64,000 nucleotides of DNA, taken from Rhodanobacter denitrificans. GTDB taxonomy: Bacteria > Pseudomonadota > Gammaproteobacteria > Xanthomonadales > Rhodanobacteraceae. The notes below the pieces were generated by a model. The model was not told where the DNA came from and ran no database searches. It worked only from the letters and a program-made list of their open reading frames with translations. Below are positions 18,443 through 27,684 of this stretch, piece after piece (the stretch's first letter is position 1; each line of letters begins with the position of its first letter). The stretch spans positions 930,001 to 994,000 of the forward strand of contig NC_020541.1 of the NCBI RefSeq assembly GCF_000230695.2, given 5' to 3'. The translations under genes and the position numbers were made by a program.

Positions 18443-20602
18443 TCAGAACGTCAGATTGAGACCCAGACGCACCGCTCGGGGCGAACCCGGCATGATGTTG
18501 TTGTTGCTGTGGGCCGTCGCGTAGTACTTCTTGTCCAGCACGTTCTCGACATTCAACTGCAATTTGAAGCTGCTGCTGACGGTGTAGAACACTGCGGCAT
18601 CCACCCGCGTGAAGCCCGGCAGGACGACGGCGTTGTCGGTCGACACGAACACCTTGTCCTGATAGACGGCTCCGAGGCCGACGCCCCACTGCGGGTTGAA
18701 ATCAAGGCGGTTCCAGATCGAAGCCGAGTTGCGCGGCACCTGGCCGAGCTCTTTGCCGTTGGTTGCGCCCGGGGTCTGCACCTCACTGTTCTGATGGGCG
18801 TAGCCGGCCATGATCTGCCAGGAATCGGTGACCCGGCCGGCCAGGCCCAACTCGACGCCCTTGACCTGCTGGCCGTCGACCAGGATCTGCTGCGCCGGGT
18901 TGCTCGGATCCACGATCGCGACGTTCGTGCGGTCGAGGCGATAGATCGCGGCGGTCGCCGACATGCGGTCGTTGACGTCCCACTTCGCGCCGATCTCGAC
19001 GTTTTTGAAACGCTCCGGGTCGAGGTTGCGATTGGTGGCCGTCAGCGACGCCAGCTGCTCGCCAGCGCGCGGGACGTAGGCGATGGAGTAGCTCGTGTAC
19101 AACGAAACGTTTTCCTGCGGCTTGAAGATCAAGCCCGCCCGTGGCGAGAGCAGGTTGTCGCTGCTGGACAGCTCGACGCCGTTGCGGTTGTTGTGCAGGG
19201 TGGCATCGAAGCGGTCGAAGCGTGCGCCCAGGATGGCCTTCCACTTTGGGGAGAACTCGATCTGGTCCTGGACGTAGGCGCCGGCTGTCTTGGCCACGCT
19301 GCGGTTGTCGGCGTCGCTGGCGACCTGGCGGAACACGACCGGGCCGGTGTAGATCGGGTTCTGGATCGTGACGAAATCGCCCCGTGCGTCGGGGCCCACC
19401 GCCGGGAAGAATGCCGTGTTGCGGAAATTGTCGGTTTCCTGGCGGTTGAGTTCGAGGCCGACGAGGAATTCGTGACTGAGCGAGCCGGTCCCGGCCGAGA
19501 AGGTCAGGTCGGTCTGGTTCTGGAAGTTCTTGCGGCCGGTCAGATTGTTGTAGCCGCTGATCGCGACGCGGCCGTTGGCTGCCGTGTACGCGCCGGGGAA
19601 TACGTTCTGGTAGAACTTCTCGTAGTCGGCGATGCGCGTGGTGTTGGTGAGCCTGGCGCCGCCGCTGAAGTCGTGCGCAATCACCGAGTTCAGCGCATTG
19701 ATGCGCGCCCACATCGGGCTGTCGGACGGCTTGCCGAAAAAGGTCGAGCTGGCGGTCGGCAACGGACGGCCGAGCAGCGGCAGCTGGGACGGGATGCCGC
19801 GATCGGTCACGCGATCGTCCTCGAAGTGCTCGTAGCCGAACGCAAGCGTGGTGGCGTCGCTGGCGCGGATCGTCAGGGTCGGGTTGATCGCCCAGCGCTC
19901 GACATGCGCGAAGTCGCGGTAGCTGTCCGCGTTCTCGTACATGCCCGTGATCCGGAACGCCACAGATTCCTTGACCACGTGGTTGAAATCGCCGGTAACG
20001 CGACGACCGTCCCACGAGCCCAGCGTGAGATTCAGGCTCCCGGCATCGGTCCAGTTGGCCTGCTTGGTGACGCGATTGATCAGTCCACCGGAACCGCCGC
20101 GGCCGAAGATCATGCCGCTCGGACCCTTGAGGACTTCGACCCGCTCGACGTTGTACAGATCCCGGTAGTACTGGACGTCGTCGCGCACGCCGTTGAGGAA
20201 GAAGTCGGCAGTGGAGGTGTTGCCGCGCAGGATCGGCGCGTCACGGTGGCCTTCGCCCTGCGCCATCTGCACGCCGGGCACGTAGCGAACGACATCGCCC
20301 ATGGTCTGCATCGACTGGTCGCGGATCAGGTCGTCGGTGACGACCGTGATCGACTGCGGCACGTCCAGCAATGGCGTGTCGGTCCGGGTGGCCGTCGCGC
20401 TGCGTTTTACGTCATAGCCCCGGTACTCGCCCTGGACTTTCACGGTACCTAGCGTTTTGACATCGCGGGCCGTGTCCGCGGCCGCCGCATCGAGCGCCAT
20501 CGCAGGGGCCGCGTATGCGGCAGCCAGGAGCGGCAGGCCGTACAGGGCATGGCGGATGGCGCGAGCGACAGCACTCGTCGAGGGGCGCGAGAGAGAACTC
20601 AT
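18443..20602 (-). CDS. TonB-dependent siderophore receptor (Fiu-like catecholate type)
   Basis: Outer-membrane receptor of 719 residues. A signal peptide ends near PAMALDA. The plug domain has VPQSITVVTDDLIRDQSMQTM, PGVQMAQGEGHRDAPILRGNTS, VRDDVQYYRDLYNVERVEVLKGPSG and FGRGGSGGLINRVTKQ, the pattern of Fiu-type catecholate siderophore receptors. The beta-barrel follows and ends with KYYATAHSNNNIMPGSPRAV and a C-terminal Phe. It takes up ferric siderophores at the expense of TonB energy. ATG 20602 gives a normal signal peptide. It is divergent from a two-component system and has a possible Fur site upstream. Confidence 0.93.
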   Translation of the reverse strand: MSSLSRPSTSAVARAIRHALYGLPLLAAAYAAPAMALDAAAADTARDVKTLGTVKVQGEYRGYDVKRSATATRTDTPLLDVPQSITVVTDDLIRDQSMQTMGDVVRYVPGVQMAQGEGHRDAPILRGNTSTADFFLNGVRDDVQYYRDLYNVERVEVLKGPSGMIFGRGGSGGLINRVTKQANWTDAGSLNLTLGSWDGRRVTGDFNHVVKESVAFRITGMYENADSYRDFAHVERWAINPTLTIRASDATTLAFGYEHFEDDRVTDRGIPSQLPLLGRPLPTASSTFFGKPSDSPMWARINALNSVIAHDFSGGARLTNTTRIADYEKFYQNVFPGAYTAANGRVAISGYNNLTGRKNFQNQTDLTFSAGTGSLSHEFLVGLELNRQETDNFRNTAFFPAVGPDARGDFVTIQNPIYTGPVVFRQVASDADNRSVAKTAGAYVQDQIEFSPKWKAILGARFDRFDATLHNNRNGVELSSSDNLLSPRAGLIFKPQENVSLYTSYSIAYVPRAGEQLASLTATNRNLDPERFKNVEIGAKWDVNDRMSATAAIYRLDRTNVAIVDPSNPAQQILVDGQQVKGVELGLAGRVTDSWQIMAGYAHQNSEVQTPGATNGKELGQVPRNSASIWNRLDFNPQWGVGLGAVYQDKVFVSTDNAVVLPGFTRVDAAVFYTVSSSFKLQLNVENVLDKKYYATAHSNNNIMPGSPRAVRLGLNLTF

Positions 20603-20651
20603 TGAGATGCTCCGGAAGGGATGAAAGGCAGGTTCAAGCGGGGATGAAGAC

Positions 20652-20670
20652 AAGAATGATTCGTATTAAG
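20652..20670 (-). promoter_or_regulatory. Possible Fur box upstream of the siderophore receptor
   Basis: Reading plus strand, AAGAATGATTCGTATTAAG matches the 19-base Fur consensus at about 11 positions, including an intact AATGAT on the left and ATTA on the right. It lies about 50 bases upstream of the receptor start, where an iron-responsive operator would be expected. The match is only moderate. Confidence 0.45.
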
Positions 20671-20798
20671 ATGCGCGCTGTGATGTCGGATTTTTGTCGG
20701 AGACAGCCCGCTGACGGGTCCCCGGTGTCCCACGTGTGCTCTTGTCTGGTCCGGCATTCCGGCCTGCTTCTTCCTGGCCCTCTCGCCTTTGGATACCC

Positions 20799-21491
20799 AT
20801 GCTCAGTCGGTTATTGGTCGTCGAAGACAACCACGGTCTGGTTTCGAACCTGTTCGCGTTCTTCGAGCCGCGCGGCTATACGCTCGACGCAGCGCCCGAT
20901 GGCGTTGTCGGCCTGCAATTGGCGCAGACGGGCAACTACGACGCGATGGTCCTGGACTGGACGCTTCCGCGCCTGGAGGGCAAGGAAGTCGCCCGGCGGC
21001 TGCGTGCGTCGGGGTCGGACCTGCCGATCCTGATGCTCACCGTGCGCGACGAACTGCCCGACAAGCTGGCCGGTTTTGGCGCCGGCGTGGACGACTACCT
21101 CACCAAGCCCTTTGCCTTCGACGAACTCGCTGCGCGAGTGGAAGCGTTGATAGCGCGGTCGCAGGGCCGTGTTGCCGGCAAGACATTGCGAATCGGCGAC
21201 CTGAGCTTCAATACATCGACGCAGGAGATCGATCGGAACGGAACGGCACTTCAACTCAACGCCAGCTGCAAGAAGATACTGGCGCTGTTGATGACAGCCA
21301 GTCCCCTGGTCGTCGCCCGCGGCACCCTGGAGTCCGCGCTGTGGGGCGACAACCCGCCGGATTCCGACTTGTTGCGCTCGCATGTCTATGACTTGCGCAA
21401 GGCCATCGACGGACCCCACGAAAACAAGTTGATCCAGACGGTGCCGAAAATTGGCTATCGGATCATTGCTTCGGAGGCCATTGATGGGTAG
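20799..21491 (+). CDS. OmpR/PhoB-family response regulator
   Basis: Response regulator of 230 residues. The receiver domain has LLVVEDN at the start, the phosphoacceptor Asp53 in MVLDWTLPRLEG, LMLTVRD with the conserved Thr, and DDYLTKPF with the conserved Lys. The C-terminal winged helix contains KILALLMTASPLVVARGTLE, LRSHVYDLRKAID and KIGYRI, typical of OmpR-type DNA-binding domains. ATG 20799 gives MLSRLLVVEDN. The stop overlaps the kinase start by eight bases. The gene is divergent from the siderophore receptor. Confidence 0.92.
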   Translation: MLSRLLVVEDNHGLVSNLFAFFEPRGYTLDAAPDGVVGLQLAQTGNYDAMVLDWTLPRLEGKEVARRLRASGSDLPILMLTVRDELPDKLAGFGAGVDDYLTKPFAFDELAARVEALIARSQGRVAGKTLRIGDLSFNTSTQEIDRNGTALQLNASCKKILALLMTASPLVVARGTLESALWGDNPPDSDLLRSHVYDLRKAIDGPHENKLIQTVPKIGYRIIASEAIDG

Positions 21492-22752
21492 GGAGACCAG
21501 CCTCAAGCAGCGGATGGTCAGCGGCATCGTCATCTACAGCCTGTTCCTGACCCTGGCGCTGTTGGCGTACGGCTACCTCGTCAACGAGCGGGCCGAGACA
21601 TTGGTCTGGGAATCCCTGCTCAATACGGAGCTGGACCATTTCCTGGAACGTCACCGACTCGACCCCGACTACCGGTGGAACGACTCCGAGACCTTGACGC
21701 TCTACGGCACGCTGGTGGGGCACGAGCCGCCCATCGAATTCCGTTCGCTCGATGTCGGGGTGCATGACGAGGTCGTCGTCGGCAGCAAGGAGTTCGTCGT
21801 CCTGGTGCGTGCGATCGGAGGAGACCATGCGGTCCTCGCGCTGAACATATCGGGCATGGGATCCAGCAGATCGGGTCTGAATGCGCTTGTCATCGGTTCA
21901 GCCGCCGCCATGGTCGCGCTCTTGACCTTTGCCACCGCCATGGGCGTTGGACGGCTGACCAAGCCACTGGGCGATCTGGCTCGTCGCATCGTCGACCTGA
22001 GGCCGGCGATATCCGGCCAGAGGCTGGTCATCGCCGAGGGCGAATCCGCCGAGATCGGTGTGGTGATGAGGGCATTCAATGACTATCTCGGACGGATGGA
22101 CCAGGCCGTGGAACGCGAAAGAACGTTCCTGAACATGGCCAGCCATGAACTGCGCACGCCAGTGGCGGTAATCCGCAGTTCGACCGAACTCGCTCTCTCG
22201 CAGCATGACATTTCCGCAATGACGCAGCGTTACCTGCAGCGCATCCGCCAAACGGCCGAAGGCATGGACGAGCTGCTGGCCCTGGTCCTGGTCCTGGCGA
22301 AGGATCCCGTGCGATTGCTGAAACATTCCGAAATGACGGACCTGGGTGCATTGATTCCGGAGATAGTGAACGACCACCGCCCCCTGATGAGCGGCAAGGC
22401 TTTGGCGTTTGAAATAGGGACATTGCCGAGCGTCTGGATCGAGGCACCGCCGCAGATCGTACGGGCAGCCATCGGAAACTTGATTCGCAACGCGATCGAG
22501 AACAGCGATGCCGGCGCGATTCGGGTGAGCCTGGACCTGCCGGCCCAGGTCGTCATTTCCGACCCCGGCCATGGAATGACGGCGGTGGAGATCTCCCGCG
22601 TCTATTCACGGCACGCCAGGGAGATTGGACTGGGCCGCGATGGCATCGGTTTGGAACTCATAGGACGCTTGTGCGAGCACCTGGGCTGGACGCTTGAACT
22701 GACTTCGGGCGGAGGCACCGGCACGACGGCATCGCTGGCCTTTGCGCACTAG
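21484..22752 (+). CDS. Membrane sensor histidine kinase partner of the adjacent response regulator
   Basis: Kinase of 422 residues. A first membrane segment is near residues 14-33 and a second near residues 133-153, with a periplasmic sensor part of about 100 residues between them. A HAMP-like linker follows (VGRLTKPLGDLARRI). The phosphoacceptor is His221 in ASHELRTPVAVI. The ATPase has the N box AIGNLIRNAIENS, the G1 box ISDPGHGM and a G2-like GLGRDGIGLELI, then GGGTGTTASL. It overlaps the regulator stop by eight bases. By position it may control the divergent receptor, much like PfeRS for PfeA, which is an inference. Confidence 0.9.
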   Translation: MGRETSLKQRMVSGIVIYSLFLTLALLAYGYLVNERAETLVWESLLNTELDHFLERHRLDPDYRWNDSETLTLYGTLVGHEPPIEFRSLDVGVHDEVVVGSKEFVVLVRAIGGDHAVLALNISGMGSSRSGLNALVIGSAAAMVALLTFATAMGVGRLTKPLGDLARRIVDLRPAISGQRLVIAEGESAEIGVVMRAFNDYLGRMDQAVERERTFLNMASHELRTPVAVIRSSTELALSQHDISAMTQRYLQRIRQTAEGMDELLALVLVLAKDPVRLLKHSEMTDLGALIPEIVNDHRPLMSGKALAFEIGTLPSVWIEAPPQIVRAAIGNLIRNAIENSDAGAIRVSLDLPAQVVISDPGHGMTAVEISRVYSRHAREIGLGRDGIGLELIGRLCEHLGWTLELTSGGGTGTTASLAFAH

Positions 22753-22849
22753 GGACGCCCTGATCCACCCAGCTGTTTCAGGGCATTGCCGAGACGAAGA
22801 AGGGTGCCGGTGGTGCAAGGGCCGCGTTCGACGCCGGGCGCAGCGCATG

Positions 22850-22880
22850 AAAAAGCCGGGGCGCCGCAGCGCCCCGGCTT
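22850..22880 (-). terminator. Rho-independent terminator of the lipoprotein gene
   Basis: On the minus strand, AAGCCGGGGCGC pairs with GCGCCCCGGCTT and is followed by a short T run (the complement of plus-strand A's at 22850-22854). It lies about 20 bases after the lipoprotein stop at 22899. It also separates that gene from the convergent histidine kinase. Confidence 0.8.
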
Positions 22881-22898
22881 CCCGTCGGGTACCGGCGC

Positions 22899-24683
22899 CT
22901 ACTTCAGCGCGGTCTGGCTGGTGATCACCATGCCGCCGTTGTCCACGTGCATTTCGGCGTCGATGCGGTCAACGCGTTCGGCCTGGGATTTCATGGCAGC
23001 GAACTGGGCCTTGGAGCGGGCCAGTTCGGCGGCGGTCTCGGCGGCACTGTCGCCCGAGTCGTCGATCGACGGCTCGTCGCTCTTGCCGATCGCCGCGGTG
23101 GCGGCGGCCAGGCTGTCGATCTTCTGCTCCATCAGCTGCAGCCAGCTCAGGTACATCGCGCCGCTGATGTGCATGCGGGCCATCCGGCCGGCGTCGCCGA
23201 TCGGGTCCTTCAAAGTGTCGCCCAGGCGCGTGTCCTCGCCGGCACCGATGCCGAAGGCCAGTGCCTTCTCGCCCATGGCCACCCAGGCCGGCTGGCCCAG
23301 CATGCCGGTCGCGTCCTTCGGCAGCGGCAGCGGCTTGCCGTCATGGCTCGGTTTCAGCGCGGCCAGCGCGGGCACCATCATCTGGCCCATCGCGAACAGG
23401 CCGTCGGGATTGCCGGTGCCGATCAGCACGCGTCCGCTGAACGTGGGCAGGCCGGCGTCCTTGCCCGCTACCAGCGAATCCAGCGCGATGCGCAGACCGA
23501 GCATGTCGCCGAACGGCGGGATCGCCGCCTTCTGCATGGCCGGGCCGAGCTTGGCGAAGCTGTCGTTGAGATCGGTCAGCGAGGGGCAGCTGAACGGCTT
23601 GGCGGCCACCGCGTCGGCCTGGGCTAGCCAGAACGTGCGTGCCTCGGCGACCGGCAACGCCAGGCTCAGGTCGAACGGCGCGGTGCCGCTGCCGCCCAGT
23701 CCGGGCAGCGCCACCTTCAGCCCGGCGAAGGCGTTGCTGATGTCGTCGGCCAGCGCGACGTCGAAACGCACGTCCTGGTGCTTCGTGTCCAGCCTGGTGT
23801 AACCGAAGCTCATGGCGGGGACCCGCGCGGCGATGCGCGCGGCATCGGCGCCGCAGCTGGGCGAAGTTTGCAGCTGGGTGGCGACCGGCTCGCCGGTCTT
23901 GGCCGCGATGGCTTCGGCGTGCGCCTTCTGGATCGCGCTGATCAGCGGGTCCTTGCCGCTGATCGCCAGCGGCAGCGCGCGGGTCAGGTCCAGCTCGCCG
24001 ACCAGCCACTTCTGGTAACCCTTGGCCCTGGCCAGCGTCTTCAGTCGGCCATCATCCTGCAGGCTCTGCGGCGGCCGATCCAGCCCTAGCGCCTGGCGCA
24101 ACAGCGCCGGCGAGGCATCCGCCGGCAGCAGCGCCGCCACCGCCTGCTTGTTGACCGTGGCCAGCACCACCTCGGTGCCGGAGGCGGGGAACGCGTACTT
24201 GCGGTAGCTCTGCTTGTCGACGAGGGCGACATCGAGCTTCTTGCCGTAGGCGGTTTCCAGCCGGCCGACGAAACCCTCGAAGGCGCCCGGATCGTTCAGC
24301 TGGAAGCGCAGCACCGGGGCCAGGCCCAGGCCGTAGAACGCGGAGTAGCCCTTGAGGTTCAGGCCGGCACCCTGGGCGAAGCTCTCGATGGTCTTGCCGT
24401 TGAATTCGGTGCGCAGCGCGTGCAGCAGTCGCGCGCCGTCGGGATCCTTCCTGGCCAGTCGCTCGGCGCTGGCATCGAGCTGGGCCAGCTGGGACGGCAG
24501 CTGCGCATCGGCCTGGGCGAGCAGGGCGCCGCGGGTGGCGTCGTCCATGATGTCGAGGTTGGCCACCACGTACGGCGTATCCGCCGGTACGAAAGCCAGC
24601 GGTGCATCCTTGTCCTTGTGCCCGCAGGCCGCCAGCATGACGCCGGCGAAACCCAGCGCGATGTATCGCGTCGTCGATCGCAT
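22899..24683 (-). CDS. Uncharacterised lipoprotein
   Basis: Protein of 594 residues beginning with a lipoprotein signal: hydrophobic YIALGFAGVMLAACGHKDKD with the lipobox Cys at residue 20. After it come APLAFVPADTPYVVANLD and a long mixed alpha/beta body. Later features are QTSPSCGADAARIAARVPAMSFGY and a Cys in KPFSCPSLTDLNDSF, so two cysteines may pair. I do not recognise a family with known function. A similar pattern (PADTPYVxANL near the N-terminus) occurs in large lipoproteins of Xanthomonas relatives. It is followed by its own terminator and lies about 70 bases downstream of pyrB on the same strand. Confidence 0.8.
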   Translation of the reverse strand: MRSTTRYIALGFAGVMLAACGHKDKDAPLAFVPADTPYVVANLDIMDDATRGALLAQADAQLPSQLAQLDASAERLARKDPDGARLLHALRTEFNGKTIESFAQGAGLNLKGYSAFYGLGLAPVLRFQLNDPGAFEGFVGRLETAYGKKLDVALVDKQSYRKYAFPASGTEVVLATVNKQAVAALLPADASPALLRQALGLDRPPQSLQDDGRLKTLARAKGYQKWLVGELDLTRALPLAISGKDPLISAIQKAHAEAIAAKTGEPVATQLQTSPSCGADAARIAARVPAMSFGYTRLDTKHQDVRFDVALADDISNAFAGLKVALPGLGGSGTAPFDLSLALPVAEARTFWLAQADAVAAKPFSCPSLTDLNDSFAKLGPAMQKAAIPPFGDMLGLRIALDSLVAGKDAGLPTFSGRVLIGTGNPDGLFAMGQMMVPALAALKPSHDGKPLPLPKDATGMLGQPAWVAMGEKALAFGIGAGEDTRLGDTLKDPIGDAGRMARMHISGAMYLSWLQLMEQKIDSLAAATAAIGKSDEPSIDDSGDSAAETAAELARSKAQFAAMKSQAERVDRIDAEMHVDNGGMVITSQTALK

Positions 24684-24784
24684 GGTGATCCCCAGTGTGG
24701 TGAGTGGTGCGCCGGCCATTATGCCCGCTTGCCCGGGGCGCTGCCGTGGCTGGCGGCTGGCTGCCGCCGGCCCGGCGAGGCGGT

Positions 24785-25711
24785 TCAGCGGGCCAGCACT
24801 TCGTTGAGCACGGCCATGCGCACGAACACGCCGTTGCCGACCTGTTCGAGGATGCGCGACTGCGCGCCGTCGGCCACGTCGGAGGCGATCTCGATGCCGC
24901 GGTTGATCGGGCCCGGGTGCATCACCAGGCAGCCCGGGGCGGCCAGGCCGAGACGCCGCCGATCCAGCCCGTAGTGGGCGAAGTACGCCGCCTCGTCCGG
25001 CAGCTCGATGCTGGCCATGCGCTCCTTCTGCAGGCGCAGCATGATCACCGCGTCGACGCCCTCGATCGCCTCGTCGAAGTTGCCGTAGCGGCGAATCTGC
25101 GGCGCTTCGTCCGCCGGCAGCATCAGCTCGGCCGGCCCGCACAGGCGGATTTCCTTCACCCCCAGCGCGGTGAACGCGTTGAGGTCCGAGCGGGCCACCC
25201 GCGAATGCTTGATGTCGCCGCAGATGAGCACGCTGAGCTTGTCGAAGTCCGGCCGGTGCTGGCGGATGGTCAGCGCGTCCAGCAGGCCCTGGGTGGGGTG
25301 CGCGCGGTTGCCGTCGCCGGCGTTGATCACCGAGACCCCGCTCATCGCGTGGCGCACCAGCATGTCGGGCGTGCCCGACTGCTTGTGGCGCACGACGATC
25401 GCGTCCAGGTGCATCGCCTCAAGCGTGTGCAGGGTGTCGAACAGTTCCTCGCCCTTGCTGGTGGAAGACAGTCCGATGTCGAAATTGATCACGTCCGCGC
25501 CCAGCCGCCGCGCGGCCAGCTCGAACGAGGTGCGGGTGCGCGTGGACGGCTCGAAGAACAGGTTGAGCACGGTGCGCCCGGCCAGCACGTCGAGCTTGCG
25601 GGTGCCGTGCGCGCAGGCATCGCGCAGGGACTCGGCGCGGTCGAGCAGGCGCTCGATCGTCTCGCGCGGCAGGTTTTCCAGGGAGGTCAGGTGGCGCAGG
25701 CGAGGGCTCAT
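24785..25711 (-). CDS. pyrB: Aspartate carbamoyltransferase catalytic subunit
   Basis: Enzyme of 308 residues for the committed step of pyrimidine synthesis, carbamoyl phosphate plus aspartate to carbamoyl aspartate. The carbamoyl-phosphate loop FFEPSTRTRTSFELAARRLG is near residue 52, DIGLSSTSKGEELFDT carries the Ser-Lys loop, and LVRHAMSGVSVINAGDGNRAHPTQGLLD, LRLQKERM and CLVMHPGPINRGIEI follow. No pyrI regulatory subunit lies nearby. It sits about 35 bases after ruvX in a minus-strand series. Confidence 0.96.
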   Translation of the reverse strand: MSPRLRHLTSLENLPRETIERLLDRAESLRDACAHGTRKLDVLAGRTVLNLFFEPSTRTRTSFELAARRLGADVINFDIGLSSTSKGEELFDTLHTLEAMHLDAIVVRHKQSGTPDMLVRHAMSGVSVINAGDGNRAHPTQGLLDALTIRQHRPDFDKLSVLICGDIKHSRVARSDLNAFTALGVKEIRLCGPAELMLPADEAPQIRRYGNFDEAIEGVDAVIMLRLQKERMASIELPDEAAYFAHYGLDRRRLGLAAPGCLVMHPGPINRGIEIASDVADGAQSRILEQVGNGVFVRMAVLNEVLAR

Positions 25712-25746
25712 GGCGGCGGGTCTGGAGGTGGAAGGGAGAAGTCCGG

Positions 25747-26196
25747 TCAGCGACCGGGAGTGTCGGCCGCCGGCGTGTCGGCGCCGGCAAGCCAGCGTTC
25801 AAGGATGACCGCGGCCGCTTCGGCGTCGATGTCGGTAGCGTCGCGGCGGCGTTTGAGCCCCACCGCGCGGGCAGCGGCGAACCGCTGTGCAGCTTCCTGC
25901 GAGCTGTGCCGTTCGTCGACCAGCACGACCGGCAGGCCGTAGCGCTGCTGCAACTGCACGGCGAACTGGCGGGCGCGGCGGCTGGCGGGCTGTTCGGCGC
26001 CGTCCAGGGTCAGCGGCAGGCCGACCACCAGGGTGTCGGGCTGCCACTGCTGGCGCAGCGTGTCGAGGCGGGGCCAGTCCGGATTGTCGTCACGCACCGC
26101 GAGGGTGGCCAGCGCGCGGGCGCTGGCGGTGTAGGTATTGCCGATCGCCACGCCGGTGATCCGACTGCCGACGTCGAAGCCGAACACGCAACTCAT
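25747..26196 (-). CDS. ruvX: Holliday junction resolvase-like protein RuvX (YqgF)
   Basis: Protein of 149 residues with the RNase H-like RuvX fold. Catalytic-type acidic residues appear in FGFDVGSRITGVAIGN, VVGLPLTLDG, LVDERHSSQEA and DIDAEAAAVILERWL. Besides Holliday junction work, the family is implicated in 16S rRNA 5'-end maturation. ATG 26196 gives MSCVFGFDVGS. The start overlaps the yqgE stop by four bases (ATGA), the common gammaproteobacterial yqgE-ruvX arrangement. Confidence 0.93.
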   Translation of the reverse strand: MSCVFGFDVGSRITGVAIGNTYTASARALATLAVRDDNPDWPRLDTLRQQWQPDTLVVGLPLTLDGAEQPASRRARQFAVQLQQRYGLPVVLVDERHSSQEAAQRFAAARAVGLKRRRDATDIDAEAAAVILERWLAGADTPAADTPGR

Positions 26197-26762
26197 GCGT
26201 GACCCGCGTAGCCGGACAGCTGGCGCGGGTCGACCCCGACCAGCCCGGCGGCGGCGCTCCAGCGTTCCTCCAGCGGGGTGTCGAACACCACCCGGCCGCA
26301 GGCCTCGGCGGTGAGCCACGCGTTCGCCATCAGTTCCTGTTCCAGCTGGCCGGCGTCCCAGCCGGCGTAGCCGAGCACCATGATCGCCTGGCGCGGGCCT
26401 TCACCGGCGGCCATCGCCACCAGGATGTCGCGCGAGGTGGTGACCGACCAGTGCTCGTTGATGCGGTAGCTGGAATCCCAGTCGCCCGGCTCGCGATGCA
26501 GCACGAAGCCGCGCTCCTGCTGCACCGGGCCGCCGATCAGCACCGGCGCGTCCGCCAGTTCGCTGTCCTGGCATTCCAGCTTCATCTGCGCCAGCACGTC
26601 GCCGAAGCGATACTCGGACAGCTGGTTCACCAGCAGGCCGACCGCGCCGTCCTCGTCGTGCTGGCACAGCAGCGCCACGCCGTGCGAGAACGGCGGATCG
26701 GCCAGGTTCGGCATGGCGATCAGGAAGTGCCCGGTGAGGGTCGAGGGCTGCACGGCGGTCAT
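26193..26762 (-). CDS. YqgE/AlgH family protein
   Basis: Protein of 189 residues of the UPF0301 (YqgE/AlgH) family: LTGHFLIAMPNLADPPFSHGVALLCQHDEDGAVGLLVNQ, then GGPVQQERGFVLHRE, and in the C-terminal part the segment from AIMVLGYAGWDAGQLEQEL to ANAWL. The family fold is known but its function is not; AlgH in Pseudomonas was linked to alginate regulation. ATG 26762 was chosen because the family begins just there. It is coupled to ruvX. Confidence 0.93.
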   Translation of the reverse strand: MTAVQPSTLTGHFLIAMPNLADPPFSHGVALLCQHDEDGAVGLLVNQLSEYRFGDVLAQMKLECQDSELADAPVLIGGPVQQERGFVLHREPGDWDSSYRINEHWSVTTSRDILVAMAAGEGPRQAIMVLGYAGWDAGQLEQELMANAWLTAEACGRVVFDTPLEERWSAAAGLVGVDPRQLSGYAGHA

Positions 26763-26814
26763 GCGCGCATTGTAAGCGCAGCGCACGCCGTGCGCAGGCA
26801 TCCGTCGCCTTCGT

Positions 26815-27684
26815 TCAGCGTGTCTGCAGCACGTTGTCCGGCTGGAAGCGCCAGGTGCGGGTGATGTTGAGCTCGTCGATGCGTTCGGCGCTCCTGGGCG
26901 CCGGCGGGAACGGCGCGGCCAGGCGCACGATGCGCTCGGCGGCGGCGTCCAGGATCTTCTGGCCGGAGCTCTGGATCACCTCGATGCTCTTGATGCTGCC
27001 GTCGAGGTCGAGCACCACGGTGAGCAGCACGTCGCCGTGCAGGCCGCGGCGACGGGCCTCCTCCGGATAGTTGAGGTTGCCGACCCGCTCGACCCGGTCG
27101 GACCAGCCGCGCATGTAGGCGGCGTACGCGTATTCCCGCGTGCTGGCAGTGAGGTATTTCACCTTCGGCCGCTTGGCGTAGTCCACCTTCTTCTTGCGCA
27201 GTTCGGCGGCCAGCTGGGCGATCGCCTGCTGGCGCTTCAGTTCGGCGGCGGTCGGGGTCTGTTCGTGTGGGGCGACCTCGGTCTGCGCGGTGTCGCTGGT
27301 CACGCGGAAATCGCTGGCGCCGCGGGTGGTGACCATGCGTGTCGGGGTGGCCTCGCGTGGCCGCGGCGTGGCGGCTTCGACCGGCTGCGCGGCGATGCCG
27401 GGGTCGGGCCGCGGGATCGCGCCGGAAAACAGGTCCGACGGCCGCGCCGCGCGATCGCTGCGACCGCCGCCGGTGTTGTTGGCCTGGGCCAGGAAGTCCG
27501 CCTTGTCCGGTGCCTGCTGGTTGGCCACGTTGACCAGGGTGACGTCCAGCGTGGGCAGGCTGGGCGTGGGCTTCACGAAGTGGAAGGTGATGCCCAGCAG
27601 CAGCACGCCATGCAGCAGCAGCGAGAACAGCAAGGTGGCGCCGATCGGGTCGGGCGGCGAAGGGACGGTTGCGGTGGCGCTCAC
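26815..27684 (-). CDS. TonB-family energy transducer protein
   Basis: Protein of 289 residues. A single membrane anchor spans about residues 17-36 (GATLLFSLLLHGVLLLGITF) with a short N-terminal cytoplasmic part. A long linker with Pro, Ala and charged residues follows (SGAIPRPDPGIAAQPVEAATP). The C-terminal 90 residues are TonB-like: LNYPEEARRRGLHGDVLLTVVL, DLDGSIKSIEVIQSSG, ILDAAAERIVRLAAPFPP and RTWRFQP. It could energise the outer-membrane receptors in this window, but no exbB or exbD lies here. Its start overlaps the gshB stop by four bases. Confidence 0.88.
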   Translation of the reverse strand: MSATATVPSPPDPIGATLLFSLLLHGVLLLGITFHFVKPTPSLPTLDVTLVNVANQQAPDKADFLAQANNTGGGRSDRAARPSDLFSGAIPRPDPGIAAQPVEAATPRPREATPTRMVTTRGASDFRVTSDTAQTEVAPHEQTPTAAELKRQQAIAQLAAELRKKKVDYAKRPKVKYLTASTREYAYAAYMRGWSDRVERVGNLNYPEEARRRGLHGDVLLTVVLDLDGSIKSIEVIQSSGQKILDAAAERIVRLAAPFPPAPRSAERIDELNITRTWRFQPDNVLQTR

